Assembly (NCBI RefSeq): GCF_900091555.1
Contig: NZ_FMCX01000010.1
Coordinates: forward strand, 92,855 to 156,854
Direction of reading: 5' to 3'
Length of the DNA stretch: 64,000 nucleotides
From: Micromonospora mirobrigensis
Lineage (GTDB): Bacteria > Actinomycetota > Actinomycetes > Mycobacteriales > Micromonosporaceae
In this document: positions 51,103 through 58,683 of the stretch, piece after piece
Position numbering within the stretch: position 1 is the first letter of the stretch
Layout: the number at the start of each line of letters is the position of its first letter
Program-made: the position numbers and the translations under genes
The notes under the pieces: generated by a model
What the model saw: only the letters and a program-made list of their open reading frames with translations
What the model was told of the DNA's origin: nothing
The model's database searches: none

Positions 51103-51626
51103 CCGGCGAGGTCCCGCTGAGCCCGGACGACCTGCGGGAGGTCGCCCGCTATGCCGCGCAGTGCGCCCAGGAGGTGCTGTCGATCTTCGAGGCGACCCAC
51201 CCCGGCGATCGGCGGCCCCGGGCCGCCGTCGAGGCCGCCTGGACCTTCGCCCACGGCGCGAGGCGGACGAACCTCCAGCGTACGACCGCCTGGGCCGCCC
51301 ACCGGGCCGCGCAGGAGGCGGCCACCGAGGCGGCCCGGGAGGCGGCCCGCGCGGCCGGTCACGCCGCCGGCGCGGCCTACCTGCACCCGCTGGCGAAGGC
51401 CACCCAGGTCGGACACATCCTCGGCGCCGGCGCGTACGCGGCGCGCGCGGCGGAGCTGGCCGCCAGCGGGGACCGGACCGTCGGCGAACGGTGGATCGAG
51501 CAGGCCCGCCGACGGGCGACGCCGGCGCTGGTGGCCGTGCTCGGCCGCTACCCCGCCGCTCCGGTGGGCGGGGGTCGGGTGGCCGAGCTGATGAGCGCGC
51601 TGGACGCCTCGCTACGGCCGAGCTGA
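51099..51626 (+). CDS. Imm5-like putative immunity protein
   Basis: The 175-residue protein is all helical and very Ala-rich: LREVARYAAQCAQEVLSIF, HPGDRRPRAAVEAAW and YLHPLAKATQVGHILGAGAY. This matches the Pfam putative immunity protein family (Imm-5 type) found next to toxins or alone. No cognate toxin is visible nearby. The start is GTG, overlapping the hydrolase stop (GTGA), so the two form an operon. Confidence 0.7.
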   Translation: MTGEVPLSPDDLREVARYAAQCAQEVLSIFEATHPGDRRPRAAVEAAWTFAHGARRTNLQRTTAWAAHRAAQEAATEAAREAARAAGHAAGAAYLHPLAKATQVGHILGAGAYAARAAELAASGDRTVGERWIEQARRRATPALVAVLGRYPAAPVGGGRVAELMSALDASLRPS

Positions 51627-51749
51627 GCCCTCGCCGGAGTGCCGGCCGTCGGAACCGCGGCGGCGCCGGTAGGTAGCAGCCCGCGTTCGTCACCCGCCGA
51701 GTGCCCACCCGACGGCGGCGACGGCCGTGCGATCGGCGATGCTGGGCGG

Positions 51750-52598
51750 ATGACCGGTCCTGTCATCGCCGCCGGACGTCGACACTCGTTGGGGCTACGG
51801 GCCGACGGCACCGTGGTCGCGGCCGGCACGGGGACGGCCGGCGAGTGCCGGGTCGAGGGCTGGACCGAGGTGGTCGCCGTGGCGGCGGGCAACGTGCACA
51901 CCGCGTCGAACACCGGGCGGTCCCACAGCGTCGGGCTGCGAGTGGACGGCACCGTGACGGCGACCGGCTGGAACGGCGACGGCCAGTGCGCGGTGACGTC
52001 CTGGCACGGCGTCACTCTCGTCGCCGCCGGCTGGCGCCGCACCCTCGGGCTGCTCGGTGACGGCACCGTGCTGGCCACGGGCCGGCGCCGTGAGGGCGCG
52101 TGCGACGTGGAACGGTGGCGGGACATGGTCGGGCTGGCGTGCGGCGACTGGCATTCGGTGGGCCTGCGGGCCGACGGGACCGTCGTCGCCGTGGGGAACG
52201 ACCGCCGCGGGCAGTGCGCCGTCGACGCCTGGCGCGACGTCGTGGCCGTGGCCGCCGGCCACCTCCACACGGTCGGCCGCACCACCGGCGGGCGCGTCCT
52301 CGCGGTCGGGGATCGGTCGACGGGCGCCTGCGACGTCGGCGACTGGCGGGACGTCGTGGCGGTGACGGCCGGCAGCTACCACACCGTCGGGGTCACCGCG
52401 GCCGGTCGGGTCCTGGCCGTGGGCGGGAACGACTTCGGGCAGTGCGACGTGGCCGGCTGGCGCCGGATCGTCGCGGTGGCGGCCGGATCCACCCACACCC
52501 TGGGGGTACGCGCGGACGGGACGGTCGTCACCGCCGGCAACAACGAGAGCCACCAGTGCGATGTCACCGGCTGGGACGCGATCCGCCCGCCCGGCTAG
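51750..52598 (+). CDS. RCC1-like beta-propeller repeat protein
   Basis: The 282-residue protein is built of about seven repeats of some 38-40 residues, each with the RCC1 pattern: W-x-x-V-V-A-V-A-A-G, H-T/S-x-G-L/V-R, A-D-G-T-V-V-A, x-G, x-C-x-V. Examples are IAAGRRHSLGLRADGTVVAA, VGLACGDWHSVGLRADGTVV and VAVAAGSTHTLGVRADGTVV. The repeats should fold as a seven-blade propeller for protein binding. The Cys near the end of each unit is regular. No signal peptide is seen. ATG 51750 precedes the first repeat. Confidence 0.82.
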   Translation: MTGPVIAAGRRHSLGLRADGTVVAAGTGTAGECRVEGWTEVVAVAAGNVHTASNTGRSHSVGLRVDGTVTATGWNGDGQCAVTSWHGVTLVAAGWRRTLGLLGDGTVLATGRRREGACDVERWRDMVGLACGDWHSVGLRADGTVVAVGNDRRGQCAVDAWRDVVAVAAGHLHTVGRTTGGRVLAVGDRSTGACDVGDWRDVVAVTAGSYHTVGVTAAGRVLAVGGNDFGQCDVAGWRRIVAVAAGSTHTLGVRADGTVVTAGNNESHQCDVTGWDAIRPPG

Positions 52599-52626
52599 GC
52601 GCCGTCGTCCGTCGGTCCGCGCGCCC

Positions 52627-52740
52627 CTACCGACGGCCGGCCCTACCTCTCTGCCGGCAGGTCGTGGTGGCCAGGGCGACACCGATGAGAACCATGGCCA
52701 GACCCATGACGATGGCCGCCACGAAGCGCCACACCGACAT
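52627..52740 (-). CDS. 37-residue single-pass membrane protein
   Basis: A good ribosome-binding site (CAGGGAGG, four bases away) precedes an ATG giving MSVWRFVAAIVMGLAMVLIG, then VALATTTC and a basic tail RQRGRAGRR to TAG at 52629-52627. It is one hydrophobic helix with a charged C-terminus, a plausible small membrane protein or toxin-like peptide. It lies alone in the 286-base gap. Confidence 0.5.
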   Translation of the reverse strand: MSVWRFVAAIVMGLAMVLIGVALATTTCRQRGRAGRR

Positions 52741-52884
52741 CCGACCTCCCTGACGGGTCGCCGATCATCCGCGGGCCTGTCTCGCGGGTCCGATCCATTG
52801 TCGACCGGTGCCGGTCCGTCCCGTTGCCCCGTCGGCGGACCCGCAGGCGTGGGAGGGTCGGCCCGGCTATACGAATGTTCGTGC

Positions 52885-53793
52885 ATGCCTCGCGGTTACG
52901 ATGCCCCGGTGGCGACGGACAAGTGGGCGCAGTGGCTCCTGACCCGCCGGGACGGCGACAGCGAGGACCTGCGCGCCCGCTACGCCCTGGATCTGGCAGC
53001 GTTCCGTGACGGCGTCCTCGACGGAGCCGGCCTGGCGGCCGACGACGTGCTCCTCGACGTGGGCTGCGGGACGGGACTGATCGGGTTCGGCGCGCTGGAA
53101 CGACTCGGCCCGGACGGTCGGGTCATCTTCAGCGACGTCTCACGGGATGTGCTCGACGAGTGCCGGCGCACCGCCGGTGGCGACGGGCGGTGCAGCTTCG
53201 TGGTCGCGTCGGCCGATGATCTCGCCGGAATCGCCGACGCCTCCGTCGACGTGGTGACCACCCGGTCGGTGCTCATCTACTCCGATCGCAAGGCCGCCGC
53301 CTTCGCGGAGTTCATCCGGGTCCTGCGGCCGGGCGGACGGATCTCCCTGTTCGAGCCGATCAACCGCTTCGCGGAGCAGCTCCGCCCCGATGACCTGTTC
53401 GGCATCGGCGACTCGCCCGTGGACGACCTGATCGCCAAGGTCCGCGAGGCCTACCGGGGCGCCACCGAGCAAGCCATGCGACCGATGATGGACTTCGACG
53501 AGCGTGACCTCGTCGGCTGGGCGGTGACCGCCGGCTTCGAGGCGGTGGAGCTGGACTACCGCGCCCAGGTCGACGTGCCCGCCGACCCGGTCGGGGACTG
53601 GGAAACACTCAAGCGCGTGGCGCCCAACCCCCTGGTCCCCACGTACGGCGAAGCGATCGCCGCCGCCCTGACCGACGAGGAATCCAAGCGTCTCGACACG
53701 TACATGACCGCCCTGGCCGCCACCGGCACGCCGACGCGGCGCACGATGGCCTCGGCGTTCCTCCGCGCGCGGCGTCCGCACCGGAACCGCTGA
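52885..53793 (+). CDS. SAM-dependent methyltransferase
   Basis: The 302-residue protein has class I motifs VLLDVGCGTGLIGFGAL (motif I) and VIFSDVSRDVLDEC, then ASVDVVTTRSVLIY and LRPGGRISLFEPINR (motif III). It resembles the UbiE/Methyltransf_11 group. The start may be the ATG 52885 or GTG 52909 (MATDKWAQWLL). The substrate is unknown. Confidence 0.85.
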   Translation: MPRGYDAPVATDKWAQWLLTRRDGDSEDLRARYALDLAAFRDGVLDGAGLAADDVLLDVGCGTGLIGFGALERLGPDGRVIFSDVSRDVLDECRRTAGGDGRCSFVVASADDLAGIADASVDVVTTRSVLIYSDRKAAAFAEFIRVLRPGGRISLFEPINRFAEQLRPDDLFGIGDSPVDDLIAKVREAYRGATEQAMRPMMDFDERDLVGWAVTAGFEAVELDYRAQVDVPADPVGDWETLKRVAPNPLVPTYGEAIAAALTDEESKRLDTYMTALAATGTPTRRTMASAFLRARRPHRNR

Positions 53794-53843
53794 GGACGTA
53801 GCGCGCCACCCCGCACCCACCGACGCACCGTCGGCCGCGGCTG

Positions 53844-54494
53844 TCAGGGGAACCGCCTCCAGTGCCCTTCGGAGACGACCTCGACGGCGCCGTCGGCCAC
53901 CTTGATGGCCGTCTCGTCGTCGATCGCGTACGCCGGGCCCGCGATCTCGGCCGCCCACCTCTCGGCACCGGCCATGGTGTTGTCCGGCTCGAGCCCCAGG
54001 TGCGGGAAGATCGAGAAGTCGACGACCCCCAGCGTGCGGTCGTCGGGCGCGGACTGCCCCTCGACGAAGTCCGCACCGATCCGGGGAGTCAGCACCATGC
54101 TCCCCGCACTCAACCCCACCCATACGGTGTCCCGCAGCGACGGCAGGAGGTCCGCGAGCCCGGACTGCCGCATCCAGTGGCACAGGTACGTCGTGTCGCC
54201 GCCGGCCACGAGCAGGACGTCAGCTTCCCGGACCCAGGGGACCCACCGCTGCGCGCCGATGCTGGGCAGCGCTGTCAGCTCGAGGACGCCCAGGGACTTC
54301 CAGCCCAGACCGCACATGGGCAGCGGCGACCGACCGGTGATGAAGCGCCAGGCCGAGGCCGGCCCGCCCATGGGGTGGACCGCCGTAGAGATGCAGAGGG
54401 CACTGGATTCGGCGATCGGCCTGCCCAGCAGGTCGACCAACGCATCGCGGATGCTCGGGTTCGCGACGCCCGCGGACGTGAGAAGAAGCTTCAC
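53844..54494 (-). CDS. Peptidase E (S51 family) or class I amidotransferase-like protein
   Basis: The 216-residue protein has the S51 layout: MKLLLTSAGVANPSI at the start, ADVLLVAGGDTTYLCHWM, VWVGLSAGSMVLTPRIG with the Ser nucleophile, and FSIFPHLG with a His. Peptidase E cuts Asp-X dipeptides. The GTG start has GGAGG eight bases upstream. The frame stays open for another 150 codons upstream through repeat copy 1 but is not coding. Confidence 0.85.
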   Translation of the reverse strand: MKLLLTSAGVANPSIRDALVDLLGRPIAESSALCISTAVHPMGGPASAWRFITGRSPLPMCGLGWKSLGVLELTALPSIGAQRWVPWVREADVLLVAGGDTTYLCHWMRQSGLADLLPSLRDTVWVGLSAGSMVLTPRIGADFVEGQSAPDDRTLGVVDFSIFPHLGLEPDNTMAGAERWAAEIAGPAYAIDDETAIKVADGAVEVVSEGHWRRFP

Positions 54495-54672
54495 GCCTGC
54501 CTCCGGTACGCAGCACTCACGACGCCCTCCTCGAGAGTCGGAAGAATCGGGTGTACGGGAACACAGACTGGACACCGCGCGGAAACTCATCGCCGTTGCG
54601 ACCCCTCGAGCCGTCCGCACCACATCGGCGGCACGAGGGCCGGCACCGGCGTGACCGGGCAGGAAAACGGTT

Positions 54673-54730
54673 GGTGGGGCGGAGGTATCACCATGCGAAC
54701 CGCGCCGCCACGATCGCAGGCGATCCGCTG
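54673..54730 (+). repeat. 58-bp dispersed repeat, copy 1
   Basis: Aligns without gaps to copies at 55646, 56677 and 58476. The core reads GGAGGTATCACCATGCGAAC here (GGAGGTACCACCATGCGAAC in copy 3), followed by a GC-rich half with GATCGCAGGCGATC. Similarity continues about 18 bases further (to 54748). It lies between peptidase E and the Phd/VapC pair; nothing else is seen in this 350-base gap except the operator at 54816. Confidence 0.75.
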
Positions 54731-54815
54731 GCCCTGAAGTTGCCCGGCTGGCCTGGAGTTCGTCGACCTCACTGATCGGCGAACAGGCAGCCCGGATCAC
54801 GCCAAGAGCTAGAAA

Positions 54816-54836
54816 TGTAGAACATCTAGTTCTACA
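54816..54836 (+). promoter_or_regulatory. Perfect operator palindrome before the Phd-like antitoxin
   Basis: TGTAGAAC (54816-54823) and GTTCTACA (54829-54836) are exact inverted repeats around ATCTA. It ends nine bases before the ATG at 54846, so bound antitoxin would cover the promoter. This is the expected autoregulatory site of a Phd/YefM antitoxin. Confidence 0.7.
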
Positions 54837-54845
54837 CTCGTGGCC

Positions 54846-55124
54846 ATGGAACGCATCGGTGTCCGGGAGCTGAACCAGAACACGAGCCAGGTGTTGGCTC
54901 GGGTGAGTGGCGGCGAGACCGTCGAGATCACCGATCGCGGGCACCCGATTGCCCGACTTGTTCCGGTAGGCGACGACAGATCGGTGCTGGCCAAGTTGGT
55001 AGCGGCAGGGCGAGCCGTCGCCCCCACCGGCGGCGGCTCTGTGCCACTTCCACCGAAGCTCGGTGACGAAAATGTGGACGTGGCCGCCTCGCTCGCCGCG
55101 ATGCGCGACGAGGAGCGCTGGTGA
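54846..55124 (+). CDS. Phd/YefM-type antitoxin
   Basis: The 92-residue protein begins MERIGVRELNQNTSQVLARV, then GETVEITDRGHPIARLVPVG, the prevent-host-death fold. The C-terminal tail (LAAMRDEERW) would bind the toxin. ATG 54846 is preferred; a GTG at 54840 is in frame. The stop overlaps the VapC start by four bases. It neutralises VapC and should bind the palindrome at 54816. Confidence 0.87.
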   Translation: MERIGVRELNQNTSQVLARVSGGETVEITDRGHPIARLVPVGDDRSVLAKLVAAGRAVAPTGGGSVPLPPKLGDENVDVAASLAAMRDEERW

Positions 55125-55531
55125 TCTATCTCGATTCAGCTGCCGTCGTCAAGCTGGTTCGGCAGGAGATGTGCAGCGCCGACCTTGTCTCCTGGCTCAA
55201 CAAGCATGACGACGTGCCGCTGGTCTCCTCCGCTCTCGTCGAGGTGGAAGTGCCCAGAGCGCTGCGCCGATCAGCTCCGCAGGCGTTGATCGGAGTGCCG
55301 GCCGCCGTCGGGCGGCTGTTCCGACTGGAGATCGACAGCACGATCCGTGCGACCGCAGCCGCGTTCGCCGAGCCGACGCTGCGCAGCCTCGACGCCATCC
55401 ACCTGGCCACCGCCCAAGTGCTGACCAACGAGTCCGGCACGGCACTGACCGCCTTCGTCACCTACGACCGGCGGCTACTCGAATGCGCGAAAGAAGCAGG
55501 ACTACCCGTAGCAAGCCCTGGCCAGAACTGA
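55121..55531 (+). CDS. vapC: VapC-type PIN-domain toxin
   Basis: The 136-residue PIN nuclease has the first acidic residue in MIYLDSAAVVKL, the second in SSALVEVEVPRAL, then RSLDAIHLATAQ and TYDRRLLECAKEAG with the remaining Asp residues. All four expected acidic positions are present, so it should be active, cutting RNA. It starts at GTG overlapping the antitoxin stop. Confidence 0.87.
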   Translation: MIYLDSAAVVKLVRQEMCSADLVSWLNKHDDVPLVSSALVEVEVPRALRRSAPQALIGVPAAVGRLFRLEIDSTIRATAAAFAEPTLRSLDAIHLATAQVLTNESGTALTAFVTYDRRLLECAKEAGLPVASPGQN

Positions 55532-55645
55532 CCCACGGATCCACCACCTGGTGCAAGGTCCGGCCGCCGCCCGGCAGTGCGGCCGCGGCATCGGCCGTGG
55601 CCCGCGTTTCTGCCACCTGCACCCGTCCGTTTGGGTATCCGTTTC

Positions 55646-55703
55646 GGTGGGCCAGAGGTACCACCATGCGAACCACTGCGCCACGATCGCCGGCGATCCG
55701 CTG
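55646..55703 (+). repeat. 58-bp dispersed repeat, copy 2
   Basis: Core AGAGGTACCACCATGCGAAC, then a half containing the perfect 14-base palindrome GATCGCCGGCGATC. Similarity to copy 4 extends to 55720 (GTTTGCCCAG). It sits between VapC and the HigBA-like pair, the only feature in that 294-base gap. Confidence 0.75.
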
Positions 55704-55825
55704 CCAGTCGGTTTGCCCAGTTCACGGTTGCCGAACGGTGCTCTATGACCTCGGCTTGACCGACCGGCGACGCGGTTCGCGGAAACGACTGGCCCCGTCG
55801 TCCACGATGTCGCTACTCGCGGGGG

Positions 55826-56140
55826 TCAGGCGATCTGCCGGAGGTCGCTGCCGTAGTCGAAGATGATCCGCATCCGGGCGCCCAGTGCTCGCGCGTACCT
55901 GCTGAGGGTCGCCACCTCGTTGGCGTCCAGGTCGCCGTTCTCGATCTGGCTCACCCTGCCGGGCGTGACTCCCATCAGCTCGGCCACCTGCCGTTGGGTG
56001 AGACCGAGTCTCTTGCGCTCCTCGGCGAGGTGGAACGCGCCGATCCACGCCTCGGTGCGGGCACGTTCCGTATCGAGCGCGTTGTCGTCCCCATCGTGCA
56101 ACTCGGCGCGGATGTCTTCCCAGTCATGGAAGTCGACCAT
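55826..56140 (-). CDS. XRE-type antitoxin of a HigBA-like pair
   Basis: The 104-residue protein has a helix-turn-helix in its second half: LAEERKRLGLTQRQVAELMG, then VTPGRVSQIENGDLDANEV. This C-terminal placement is typical of HigA-like antitoxins encoded after a RelE/HigB toxin. The ATG at 56140 overlaps the toxin-frame stop by one base. It is intact although its toxin appears frameshifted. Confidence 0.85.
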   Translation of the reverse strand: MVDFHDWEDIRAELHDGDDNALDTERARTEAWIGAFHLAEERKRLGLTQRQVAELMGVTPGRVSQIENGDLDANEVATLSRYARALGARMRIIFDYGSDLRQIA

Positions 56141-56537
56141 CAACCTTCCCTCCGTTTTCTCTCGAAGGCGAGCCAACCCTCGTAGGCGACCTCGGCGATC
56201 GGGATCGCGTTCTCGTACCACCGCGTCCAGTCTCCGGCCTTGTTGCCAGCGACCAACAGCACCGCCGGCGACCAGGGGTCGAAGACGAACAAAAGCCGGA
56301 TAGCGACGTCGCGGCCAGATCTCGGCCGCAACTCCTTGAGGTTGCTGATGCTCGAACCCCGGAGAGTGTCGACCAGCGGACGTCCCAGACCCGACCGGTC
56401 TCGGCGAGCATGTCGATCGCCACGTTCACGGACCGGTACGTCGCGGGATCGGTCTGACGCAGGGCGCGCAACCAGTCGCGCACATCGCCTGTCGTCCTGA
56501 TCGCCCAGCGATGGGCTGGCCATTGGTCACGGGACAA
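56140..56537 (-). pseudogene. Frameshifted RelE/HigB-like toxin gene
   Basis: The ATG at 56537 opens MSRDQWPAHRWAIRTTGDVR and DWLRALRQTDPATYRSV, then IDMLAETG, matching the N-terminal half of HigB-like toxins. That frame then turns nonsensical, while the next frame carries LVDTLRGSSISNLKELRP and DVAIRLLFVFDPWSPAVLLV, AGNKAGDWTRWYENAIPIAE, the conserved core and C-terminus. A single missing base near 56395-56405 would explain it. The toxin is probably dead unless this is a base-call error. Confidence 0.7.
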
Positions 56538-56676
56538 CTATAGCCCAAGCTATACATCGCCGATCTCAGTGACGTGACGACCGATTCAGCAAAGCGGCCG
56601 AAACTCGCACTTGCCAGCCTGCGCTTCGGCCATGCGAACCACGGAAGCGCAGGTCAGCAACGAGATCACGGCATGT

Positions 56677-56734
56677 GGTGGGCCGGAGGTACCACCATGC
56701 GAACCGAACGGCGACCATTGCCGGTGCCCCGTTA
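56677..56734 (+). repeat. 58-bp dispersed repeat, copy 3
   Basis: Core GGAGGTACCACCATGCGAAC, with a less conserved second half (GCGACCATTGCCGGTGCC). A partial direct copy of CCATGCGAACC lies at about 56631, 60 bases before. It lies between the HigBA-like pair and the SEC-C gene, the only feature in that 277-base gap. Confidence 0.7.
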
Positions 56735-56814
56735 CCCCTGTCGCGAACGGGAACGCTGGCAGGTAGGGCTGCGTCGTGACGAACTATCGGGTGCGGCGCG
56801 TCGGAGGACGCCGC

Positions 56815-57735
56815 TCAGGCCGTCCGCCCGCAACACTTCTTGTACTTGGCTGTCGATCCGCACCAGCATGGGGAGTTCCGCGGTGGCGGCCAGGCGATGG
56901 TGTGCTCCTCGGGAAGAGTCTCGCTGTAGCGGACCTTGAGCGCTGGGTCAAGAGGCGATTCGCCGGTCCGGTCTGCGAACTCACAGAGATCGGCGACAGT
57001 TGCCGGCACCACCCGGATGGCTGGCACACCGCCGTTCGCCAACTCACGCCACCGGCGCTCGGCAGCCTGATAGTGCTCGTCGTCGGTCATGTCGTGTTCC
57101 TGGGGCCACCGCCGTCGCGCCTCGGCCCGCTCCTGGCGTTGAAAGATCAGCGTCCGCACCTGTCGTGGAACTCGTCCAGAGGCCACGGCGTCCCGCACAC
57201 CATCCGCGTCGACAAGCCGCTGCCGCTGTGGCGGCGCGGCCGGAGCCAGCTCATCGGTGACATCCGGCGCCAGGCCCAACTCGCGACGGACCTCCCGACG
57301 GCCGCGAATCATCACCGAGGACATCTGCATCCAACCATCCGCGCCGCCAAGCGCCTGCAACTCCTCAGCCGACAGGCAGGCCACCGCCCGGTCGTACCAG
57401 CGCAACGCACCATGCAGATCGCCTCGCTCGGCGAGCAGCTCGGCGACCAACGTGCAGTGACCGTCATCCATCGCTGCGTCGTGAGCCAGGCCATCCAGCA
57501 CGACATACGCCTCATCGACGTCGCCCTGCTCGAATCGCACCTCAGCGAGCTGCACCATCGCGTAGCAGCCGTCCCCACCGCCGTCAGCGATCAGCCCGGT
57601 CAGCAGGTCGGCTGCTCGGTCGAACCGCCCCGCCCGGCGCCATGCGTCGGCAGCCTCGAGCAGGATCTCACCCCGCTCGTCCGGATACTGCTCCACCTCA
57701 GCCTCAAGGGCCGCAGCCTCGTCAGCCACACTCAT
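56815..57735 (-). CDS. TPR-like protein with a C-terminal SEC-C zinc motif
   Basis: The 306-residue protein has TPR-like helices in its first half (DAWRRAGRFDRAADLLTGLI, then ALRWYDRAVACLSAEEL). It ends with a SEC-C motif, RNSPCWCGSTAKYKKCCG, which binds zinc with three Cys and a Cys/His. SEC-C motifs occur in SecA and in many small proteins of unknown role. ATG 57735 (MSVADEAAALEAEV) is preferred over one 15 codons upstream. It lies among TA loci without an obvious link. Confidence 0.78.
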   Translation of the reverse strand: MSVADEAAALEAEVEQYPDERGEILLEAADAWRRAGRFDRAADLLTGLIADGGGDGCYAMVQLAEVRFEQGDVDEAYVVLDGLAHDAAMDDGHCTLVAELLAERGDLHGALRWYDRAVACLSAEELQALGGADGWMQMSSVMIRGRREVRRELGLAPDVTDELAPAAPPQRQRLVDADGVRDAVASGRVPRQVRTLIFQRQERAEARRRWPQEHDMTDDEHYQAAERRWRELANGGVPAIRVVPATVADLCEFADRTGESPLDPALKVRYSETLPEEHTIAWPPPRNSPCWCGSTAKYKKCCGRTA

Positions 57736-57795
57736 CGACACGGCACCCACCGTACTGAATGCCTTGACGCCATCGGGCACGGAGAGCCAGGGGCG

Positions 57796-58083
57796 TCACG
57801 AGCGGTACACATCCCTTCGATGATCAACGTCCACAACAGTCACGATGCGGTTGTCGTCGTCGATGCGGTAGATGATCCGGTAGGTGCCTCGCCGGGCGCT
57901 GAACCGATCCGACAACGGCGGCAACAAACGCTTCCCTACCCGGTAGGGCTCTCGCACCAATGGCCCAGTCATGAACTCGTACGCGGCTACAGCGACGGCC
58001 TCCGGCAACCGTTCGGCGAGCGCTCGACGGACGGTCGGCGTGGTGCGCAGCGTGTACGGATCTTCCGGTAGCCGGGGGCTCAC
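57796..58083 (-). CDS. RelE-like toxin
   Basis: The 95-residue protein reads LRTTPTVRRALAERLPEAVA, then LLPPLSDRFSARRGTYRIIY and VVDVDHRRDVYRS, the RelE/ParE fold with the R-Y-R-I-I/V-Y-x-I core and the H-R-x-D-V-Y end seen in RelE toxins. The start is GTG overlapping the antitoxin stop (GTGA). It should be a ribosome-dependent mRNA endonuclease. Confidence 0.87.
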   Translation of the reverse strand: MSPRLPEDPYTLRTTPTVRRALAERLPEAVAVAAYEFMTGPLVREPYRVGKRLLPPLSDRFSARRGTYRIIYRIDDDNRIVTVVDVDHRRDVYRS

Positions 58084-58364
58084 GCGGCCGAGGCGCGACG
58101 GGCGCGAATGGTCTCCGCAAGCTGGTCGGCAGACACCTCTTCACCTCGGGCCAGTTCCGCGTCGGAGTCGGCCAGCCGCCGCAGGGTGCCCGCATCCCCG
58201 AGAACCGCCACGGTTTCCTCCAGACGCTCCAAGTCCTCCACCGACACCAGCACGGCGGACGGCCGACCATGCACGGTTACGGTCACCCGTTCGTGGTGGT
58301 CGTGCACCCGCCCCACCAGCTCAGAGAGCCGAGTCTTCACTTCCCCCAACGGCAGCGTCGTCAT
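58080..58364 (-). CDS. RelB/Phd-type antitoxin
   Basis: The 94-residue protein reads MTTLPLGEVKTRLSELVGRV, then VTVTVHGRPSAVLVSVEDLE, the Phd/RelB N-terminal fold. A helical C-terminus binds the toxin. ATG 58364 is preferred; the open frame begins six codons upstream. It is the first gene of the pair and overlaps the toxin by four bases. Confidence 0.87.
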   Translation of the reverse strand: MTTLPLGEVKTRLSELVGRVHDHHERVTVTVHGRPSAVLVSVEDLERLEETVAVLGDAGTLRRLADSDAELARGEEVSADQLAETIRARRASAA

Positions 58365-58475
58365 GGTCACAAGTATGACCAAAATTCGCTGGGGCGTCCA
58401 CCGTTCCTCCGAACACCACGCCGATGGTTCGCATGGTGAACACGCGCCGCCAGGAAACGACAGGTCAGAAAACTG

Positions 58476-58533
58476 CGTGGGCCGGAGGTACCACTATGCG
58501 AACCGCACCGCCACGATCGCCGGCAATCCGCTC
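58476..58533 (+). repeat. 58-bp dispersed repeat, copy 4
   Basis: Core GGAGGTACCACTATGCGAAC, then a half with GATCGCCGGCAATC; similarity to copy 2 extends to about 58549 (GTTTGCCCAG). Upstream at 58426-58438 lies GGTTCGCATGGTG, an inverted match (12 of 13) to 58492-58504, so a large hairpin could form. It lies between RelBE and the TetR gene; nothing else was seen in that 319-base gap. Confidence 0.75.
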
Positions 58534-58683
58534 CACTGAGTTTGCCCAGCCCGAGGGCATCGGGCAGGGCCAGATGAGCCGGGCTCGACCGACCGCCGGC
58601 ACGTTCCGCCGACGCGGAGGAGATCAACCCGTTTCAGGTGGCGCCGGGCCATTGCCGCGACACATGGTCGGGCGATCGGCGGA

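Noticed and set aside
54550..54944. Peptidase E with a 150-codon N-terminal extension
   Set aside because: The in-frame extension runs through repeat copy 1 and the TA operator, is Arg/Ser-rich and lacks motifs; the GTG at 54494 has a good ribosome-binding site.
54673..58549. Integron attC array
   Set aside because: The copies lack the GTTRRRY ends and the paired R/L boxes of attC, the genes are on both strands and no integrase is present. Kept only as a repeat family.
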